Program-made: the position numbers and the translations under genes
Notes under the pieces: generated by a model
Told to the model about the DNA's origin: nothing
What the model saw: only the letters and a program-made list of their open reading frames with translations
The model's database searches: none
NCBI GenBank assembly: GCA_050184415.1
Contig: JBFXAJ010000010.1
Span: 1 to 64,000 of the forward strand
DNA length: 64,000 bases
Origin: JADLGL01 sp050184415
Lineage (GTDB): Bacteria; Pseudomonadota; Alphaproteobacteria; Rhizobiales; Kaistiaceae
Direction: 5' to 3'
Part shown: positions 59,430 through 64,000 of the stretch, piece by piece
Position numbering within the stretch: position 1 is the stretch's first letter
Layout: each line of letters starts with the position of its first letter

Positions 59430-59841
59430 AGAAGTCTTCGCGTCCTAACCCTTCTACGCCTGATCCCGGATGACCACTCTTTAATGGTGGTCGACACGTT
59501 CACCGGCTGGCTGCTGGCGTGAGCCGCGCCCGAAGAGCTTCCTCCCAAGACTCAGACCGCGATACTCTTCTCCCCTGCGGCTTGGCGCCGCGGTTCCTTC
59601 TTCGAGGAGGCTGCACCCTAGCCAACTGAATCCCCCCTGTCATCAACTTATGCAGCGTTGCTCGAACAATTTGCATGCCCGGTTCATTGCGTCAGCATCC
59701 CTGACACGTGCGGTGCCGTGCCGCGGTGGGCAACTCGTCATATTGCCGTCGTGAGCGGCGGCGTTCTCCGTCGTGCTTGCTCTCGGGCAGCCGCTTTGCT
59801 TTGACTGCCGCCGGCTTCCCCGAAAGGTCCACGAGTCGCCC

Positions 59842-61161
59842 ATGCGCCTGTCGCGTTACTTCCTGCCGATCCTCCGCGAGACCCCGAAGGAAGCGGAGAT
59901 CGTCTCGCACCGGCTGATGCTGCGCGCCGGTCTCGTCCGCCAGCAGTCAGCAGGCATCTACTCGTGGCTGCCGCTGGGCCTCCGCGTCCTCGACCGCATC
60001 GCCGACATCGTCCGCGAGGAGCAGGACCGCTCCGGCGCCATCGAGATCCTGATGCCGACCATCCAGTCGGCCGATCTCTGGCGCGAAAGCGGCCGCTATG
60101 ACGACTACGGCAAGGAGATGCTGCGCATCGAGGACCGCCACGAGCGCAACATGCTCTTCGGCCCGACCGCGGAGGAGGTCGTCACCGACATCGTCCGCAG
60201 CTACGTGCGGTCGTACCGCGAGCTGCCGCTCAACCTCTACAACATCCAGTGGAAGTTCCGCGACGAGGTCAGGCCGCGCTTCGGCGTCATGCGCGGGCGC
60301 GAGTTCCTCATGAAGGACGCGTACTCCTTCGACCTCGACTATGAAGGGGCGCGGGCGGCCTATAACCGGATGTTCGTCGCCTATCTCCGCACCTTCTCGC
60401 GCCTCGGCCTCAAGGCGATCCCGATGCGCGCCGATTCCGGTCCCATCGGCGGCGACATGAGCCACGAGTTCATCATCCTCGCCGACACCGGCGAGAGCGC
60501 GGTGTTCTGCTCGCGCGACATCCTCGACCTGCCGATCCCCGGCGAGGACACCGACTTCCGCTCCGACCTGTCGCCGATCGTCACGGAATGGACGACGCCC
60601 TACGCCGCGACCGACGAGAAGCACGACGTTGCCGCCTTCGAGGCACTGCCCGGGGAAAGGCGCGTGTCGGCGCGCGGCATCGAGGTCGGCCACATCTTCC
60701 ATTTCGGGGAGAAGTACTCGAAAGCGATGGGCGCCAAGGTTGCCGGTCCCGACGGCACCGAGCGCGTCCTCCAGATGGGCTCCTACGGCATCGGCGTGTC
60801 GCGGCTCGTCGGCGCGATCATCGAGGCCAGCCATGACGACAAGGGCATCATCTGGCCGGCGAGCGTCGCGCCGTTCCAGGTCGGCCTCATCAACCTCAAG
60901 CCGGGCGATCACGTCACCGACACCGCGGCGGAAACGCTGTACTATCGCCTCACGCACGCCGGAATCTCCGTGCTTCTCGACGACGTCGAGGCCAGCGCGG
61001 GAGCGAAGTTCGCCAAGATGGACCTGATCGGGCTTCCCTGGCAGCTGATCGTCGGACCGAAGGGCCTCGCCAATCATGAGGTCGAGATCAAGAACCGGGC
61101 GACCGGGGAACGCGAGACGATGAACATTGATGCCGCGGTTTCGCGGCTGCTCGCGGTCTGA
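59842..61161 (+). CDS. proS: Prolyl-tRNA synthetase, short (type 2) form
   Basis: 439 residues, class II synthetase. Motif 2 is IQWKFRDEVRPRFGVMRGRE and motif 3 is GSYGIGVSRLVGAIIE. The anticodon-binding domain is at the C-terminus (VGLINLKPGD to RLLAV). The editing insertion of the long bacterial form is missing, typical of alphaproteobacteria. The ATG at 59842 (MRLSRYFLPILRETPKEAEI) fits family starts. It ends 4 bp before lolC. Confidence 0.96.
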   Translation: MRLSRYFLPILRETPKEAEIVSHRLMLRAGLVRQQSAGIYSWLPLGLRVLDRIADIVREEQDRSGAIEILMPTIQSADLWRESGRYDDYGKEMLRIEDRHERNMLFGPTAEEVVTDIVRSYVRSYRELPLNLYNIQWKFRDEVRPRFGVMRGREFLMKDAYSFDLDYEGARAAYNRMFVAYLRTFSRLGLKAIPMRADSGPIGGDMSHEFIILADTGESAVFCSRDILDLPIPGEDTDFRSDLSPIVTEWTTPYAATDEKHDVAAFEALPGERRVSARGIEVGHIFHFGEKYSKAMGAKVAGPDGTERVLQMGSYGIGVSRLVGAIIEASHDDKGIIWPASVAPFQVGLINLKPGDHVTDTAAETLYYRLTHAGISVLLDDVEASAGAKFAKMDLIGLPWQLIVGPKGLANHEVEIKNRATGERETMNIDAAVSRLLAV

Positions 61162-61165
61162 GCCC

Positions 61166-62479
61166 TTGGCGACGACGGAAACGCTGACCCGATCGGACGC
61201 CTCGACCTTGCGCGAGCCTACGGGCACGCGCCCCTTCGCGCGCTTCGAATGGCTGATCGCCCTTCGCTATCTCCGCGCCCGTCGCCGCGAGACCTTCATC
61301 TCGATCATCTCCGTCATCTCGCTGATCGGGATCACGCTCGGCGTCGCCACCCTCATCATCGTGCTCTCGGTGATGAACGGCTTCCGCGCCGAGCTGATCG
61401 ACCGCATCCTCGGCATCAACGGCCACATCGTGGTCGAGCCGATCGGCAGCGACCTCACGGATTACGACACCGTCGCCCAGCGCATCGCGGCCGTTCCCGG
61501 CGTCGTCGCGGCCGTCCCTCTCGTCGAAGGGCAGGTGCTGGCGACCGGGCCGAACGGGGCCGGCACCGGCGCCCTGATCCGCGGCGTCCGCGAGGCGGAC
61601 CTCGATTCCGTGCCGGGTCTTGCCGGCAACATCATCGCCGGGACCCTCGACGGCTGGGACGCGTCCACGGGCGTCGCGATCGGCTCGGGGTTGGCGGTGC
61701 TGCTGGGGGTCGGCGTCGGGGATTCGATCACCGTGTTGTCGCCGGACGGGGAGGCGACGCCGTTCGGCGTGACGCCACGACGGCAATTCTATCCGGTGAA
61801 CGCGATCTTCGAGATCGGCATGTCGGAATATGACGCGGCGTTCGTGTTCCTGCCGTTCCCGGAGGCGCAGACCTTCTTCAACATGACGGGGCAGGCGAGC
61901 TCGATCGAGATCTATGTCGAGGATCCCGACCTCGTCGGCGAGATGCGGCCGGCGATCGCGGAGGCGATGGAGCGCCAGGGCAGCATCGTCGACTGGCGCC
62001 AGCGCAACGTGTCATTCTTCCAGGCGCTCGATATCGAGCGCAACGTGATGTTCCTCATCCTCACGCTGATCGTGCTGGTCGCCGCGCTCAACATCGTCTC
62101 GGGCCTCACGATGCTGGTGAAGGAGAAGGGGCCCAACATCGCGATCCTCCGCACCCTCGGCGCGACGCGGGGCGCCATCATGCGCATCTTCTTCGTCACC
62201 GGCGCCGCCATCGGGACCGTCGGCACGTTGCTCGGCCTCGGTCTCGGCGTGGTCGTCACGCTGAACATCGAGGCGATCCGCACCTTCATCGCCCGCGTGA
62301 CCGGCACCCAGCTCTTCTCGCCGGAGTTCTACTATCTCAGCCAGCTCCCGGCCGAGCTCGATCCGGGCGAGGTCACGATGGTCGTCGCGATGGCGCTCAT
62401 CCTTTCCTACCTCGCTACCGCCTATCCCGCCTGGCGGGCGGCGCGCCTCGATCCGGTCGAGGCGTTGCGTTACGAATGA
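61166..62479 (+). CDS. lolC: Lipoprotein-releasing ABC transporter permease (LolC/LolE)
   Basis: 437 residues with one N-terminal helix (FISIISVISLIGITLGVATL), a periplasmic domain (about 70-290) and three C-terminal helices ending AAYPAWRAARLDPVEALRYE-like (ATAYPAWRAARLDPVEALRY). It extracts lipoproteins from the inner membrane. A TTG at 61166 is the likely start, since the upstream ATG lies inside proS. Coupled with lolD by a 4-bp overlap. Alphaproteobacteria have a single permease in place of LolC plus LolE. Confidence 0.93.
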   Translation: MATTETLTRSDASTLREPTGTRPFARFEWLIALRYLRARRRETFISIISVISLIGITLGVATLIIVLSVMNGFRAELIDRILGINGHIVVEPIGSDLTDYDTVAQRIAAVPGVVAAVPLVEGQVLATGPNGAGTGALIRGVREADLDSVPGLAGNIIAGTLDGWDASTGVAIGSGLAVLLGVGVGDSITVLSPDGEATPFGVTPRRQFYPVNAIFEIGMSEYDAAFVFLPFPEAQTFFNMTGQASSIEIYVEDPDLVGEMRPAIAEAMERQGSIVDWRQRNVSFFQALDIERNVMFLILTLIVLVAALNIVSGLTMLVKEKGPNIAILRTLGATRGAIMRIFFVTGAAIGTVGTLLGLGLGVVVTLNIEAIRTFIARVTGTQLFSPEFYYLSQLPAELDPGEVTMVVAMALILSYLATAYPAWRAARLDPVEALRYE

Positions 62480-63192
62480 ACGACATCCTCTCCGCGCCGA
62501 GCCGGATCCCAGTCCTCCGCCTCGCGGCGGTCGAGAGGCACTACGCGCAGGGCAAGAACCTCCTGCACGTCCTCAACGGCGCGGATCTCGATCTCTTCCC
62601 CGGGCAGACGGTTGCGCTGGTCGCGCCGTCGGGCGCCGGGAAATCGACGCTGCTCCACCTCGCCGGGCTGCTCGAGCGGCCGGACGAAGGCGAAGTCTTC
62701 GTCTCCGGACGCCCGGCGGGCACGCTTTCGGACCGCGACCGAACGGCCCTCCGCCGCACGCAGCTCGGCTTCGTCTACCAGTTCCATCACCTGCTGCCGG
62801 AATTCAGCGCGCTCGAGAACGTCGTGATCCCGCAGCTCATCCGGGGCATCGACCGGCGCGAGGCGGAGAAGCGCGGCCTCGAGCTCCTCAACTATCTCCG
62901 CGTCGGCGAGCGCGCGACGCATCGCCCCGCGGAACTCTCGGGCGGCGAGCAGCAGCGTGTCGCGATCGCACGCGCGGTCGCCAACGCGCCGCGCGTCCTC
63001 CTTGCGGACGAGCCGACCGGCAACCTCGATCCCGACACCGCCGCCCATGTCTTCGAGGCGCTGACCGGCCTTGTTCGCGCCTCCGGTCTTGCCGCCCTCA
63101 TCGCGACCCACAACCACGCGCTGGCGCAGCGCATGGACCGGGTGATCACGCTCTCGGGCGGCAAGGTCGTCGAGCGGGAGCGCCAGGTCTAG
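62476..63192 (+). CDS. lolD: Lipoprotein-releasing system ATP-binding protein
   Basis: 238-residue ABC ATPase. Walker A APSGAGKSTLLHLAG, Q-loop VYQFHHLLPEFSALENV, signature LSGGEQQRVAIARA and Walker B VLLADEPTGNLD are intact. It overlaps lolC (ATGA) and energises it. Confidence 0.96.
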   Translation: MNDILSAPSRIPVLRLAAVERHYAQGKNLLHVLNGADLDLFPGQTVALVAPSGAGKSTLLHLAGLLERPDEGEVFVSGRPAGTLSDRDRTALRRTQLGFVYQFHHLLPEFSALENVVIPQLIRGIDRREAEKRGLELLNYLRVGERATHRPAELSGGEQQRVAIARAVANAPRVLLADEPTGNLDPDTAAHVFEALTGLVRASGLAALIATHNHALAQRMDRVITLSGGKVVERERQV

Positions 63193-63218
63193 TCGAAGTC
63201 GGATGTTTCCGACTTCGA
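63193..63218. repeat. Dispersed palindrome, copy 3
   Basis: Perfect 11-bp arms TCGAAGTCGGA and TCCGACTTCGA around TGTT, in the opposite orientation to copy 1. It begins one base after the lolD stop and lies before the convergent PepSY-like gene, so it may serve as a bidirectional terminator. Confidence 0.75.
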
Positions 63219-63235
63219 CCGGTTGAGTCCGCTCC

Positions 63236-63718
63236 CTAGTCGCGCGTCATCGAGATGATGGCGAACGCGGCGTCGAGCTTGATGTCGTACTGACCGATCT
63301 CGCACTGCGCGTCATCGATCTCGAACATATCGGCCGTCTCGCGCTCGACGGGGCTTTCGCCGACCTCGCAGCCGATCGCCGCCAGCGCCTCTGTCACACC
63401 GGCGACTTCGGCTTCCGTCGCTTCGACGGGTGTCGCCGCCGGGTCGATCGGACCGTCATTGGTCAGGGCGACGATGTTGAACTCGGCATCGAGCTTGATG
63501 TCGAACTGGCCGGTCCCGCACTGCGCGTCGTCGATCTCGAAGAGGTTGTCGTTCTCCTTCTCGACGGTCGCCTCGCCGACCTCGCATCCGACCATCGCAA
63601 GGGTTGCCGTCACGCCTTCGACCTCGGCGGCGGTCGCAGTCGCCTCGACTTCCTGGGCGGCTGCGGGAGCGGCGACGAAGGCGATCGCCGCGGCGCCGAT
63701 CATCAACTTCCTAAGCAT
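63236..63718 (-). CDS. Small secreted protein with two PepSY-like modules
   Basis: 160 residues. Signal peptide MLRKLMIGAAAIAFVAAPAA to AQE. Two modules of about 56 residues follow (33-88 and 104-160), each with a GC-E-VGE opening, VEKE/VERE, a Cys in FEIDDAQC and GQFDIKLD or GQYDIKLD, ending in a beta strand. The layout equals the N-terminal part of the 878-residue protein at 30375-33011. The two Cys per module may form disulfides. Family resemblance to PepSY is suggestive; function unknown. TTCCTCC on the plus strand gives its ribosome-binding site. Confidence 0.85.
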   Translation of the reverse strand: MLRKLMIGAAAIAFVAAPAAAQEVEATATAAEVEGVTATLAMVGCEVGEATVEKENDNLFEIDDAQCGTGQFDIKLDAEFNIVALTNDGPIDPAATPVEATEAEVAGVTEALAAIGCEVGESPVERETADMFEIDDAQCEIGQYDIKLDAAFAIISMTRD

Positions 63719-63879
63719 GCGCTTCCTCCTTGGCTGGGACCGCGCAAGGCGGTCACCGGCTCAAGACAAAAGTTGAGTCTAAGTTCCATCTTTAGAGCAA
63801 GGTTCAGCGTCGACGACTTGACTCGCGCGAACCGGAGGGATACAAAAAGAGAACAGATAGGCAACAACGGGAGGCGGGA

Positions 63880-63978
63880 ATGTTCGGTGTGGTCCGCGAC
63901 GTGATGGCGATGGCGTCTGTGGTGGCGTTCGTTGTGATGCTCGGCCTGTGGTCAGGCGCACTGACCGGCGCGATCTGA
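63880..63978 (+). CDS. Very small membrane protein (32 residues)
   Basis: MFGVVRDVMAMASVVAFVVM is followed by LGLWSGALTGAI. One hydrophobic helix. GGGAGGCGGGA precedes the ATG. Similar tiny proteins starting MFG-VRD are common in rhizobia near dnaE, which supports it. Function unknown. Confidence 0.55.
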   Translation: MFGVVRDVMAMASVVAFVVMLGLWSGALTGAI

Positions 63979-64000
63979 CGGTCATCCCCAGCGACCTCTC

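Larger units (their letters stand above)
59123..59841. other. 719-bp intergenic region before proS
   Basis: Contains a palindromic-ended repeat (59211-59345), a strong minus-strand terminator (59398-59429) and a structured stretch at about 59440-59625, with hairpins GACCAC/GTGGTC (around 59470-59491) and GCGGC/GCCGC (around 59577-59591) and a possible long-range pairing of AGCTTCCTC (about 59536) with GAGGAGGCT (about 59604). No protein gene is convincing. A small RNA on either strand is possible; proS must have its promoter at the right end. Confidence 0.5.

Overview
The window is 64 kb of GC-rich DNA from an alphaproteobacterium, most likely order Hyphomicrobiales (Rhizobiales). The evidence is gene order and family content: tig-clpP-clpX-lon-hupB in a row; a nuoA-N operon whose NuoE carries a C-terminal helix-hairpin-helix tail; nuoN-birA-rnj-DUF1467-proS-lolC-lolD; ATP12 and DUF1236 proteins; and a TTAA-N7-TTAAC box of the CtrA type. 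Species cannot be read from the sequence. The left edge is an assembly end: gyrA lacks its 5' part and the first 14 bases match the 3' end of an Illumina TruSeq adapter.

Layout. 0-3.4 kb: 3' part of gyrA, a higBA toxin-antitoxin locus whose toxin gene is frameshifted, then folE-hisI on the minus strand. 3.5-10.9 kb: a NifU/IscU-like protein, yidD, a secreted alpha/beta hydrolase, an outer-membrane barrel protein, an MFS transporter coupled to the fluoride channel crcB, and a tightly overlapped rluC-like/ATP12/acylphosphatase series. 10.9-12.3 kb: a lower-GC pair that looks like a mosaic effector with a small secreted partner. 12.6-17.9 kb: lipB, tRNA-Leu(GAG), mgtE, a Gfo/Idh oxidoreductase, a structured non-coding stretch, an aldo/keto reductase, DUF599, tRNA-Leu(TAG). 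18.0-26.9 kb: protein quality control (tig, clpP, clpX, lon), interrupted by three copies of a composite repeat and an ArsR/SRPBCC pair, then hupB, tRNA-Val and tRNA-Asp.

27-40.5 kb is accessory: two lower-GC unknown genes, a MerR regulator with two identical promoter/operator copies, a large secreted multidomain protein (PepSY-like modules, SH3b, five beta/gamma-crystallin-like domains) divergent from an SH3b-DUF1236 protein, two tiny membrane proteins, a methyltransferase, a LigD-type polymerase convergent with an ATP-dependent DNA ligase, a diguanylate cyclase, a CBS-pair protein and rlpA.

40.7-56.3 kb is the complete 14-subunit complex I operon, with a pentapeptide-repeat gene between nuoF and nuoG, a long gap between nuoD and nuoE, and a histidine-rich insert in NuoL. 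It is followed by birA, rnj, DUF1467, proS and the lipoprotein-export pair lolC-lolD. The right end holds a small secreted protein built from the same PepSY-like module seen at 33 kb and a 32-residue membrane peptide.

Functionally the window joins respiratory electron transfer, proteostasis, envelope biogenesis (lolCD, rlpA, yidD, outer-membrane and SH3 proteins) and DNA end repair. Intergenic spaces carry at least three families of palindromic repeats, each seen two or three times here.
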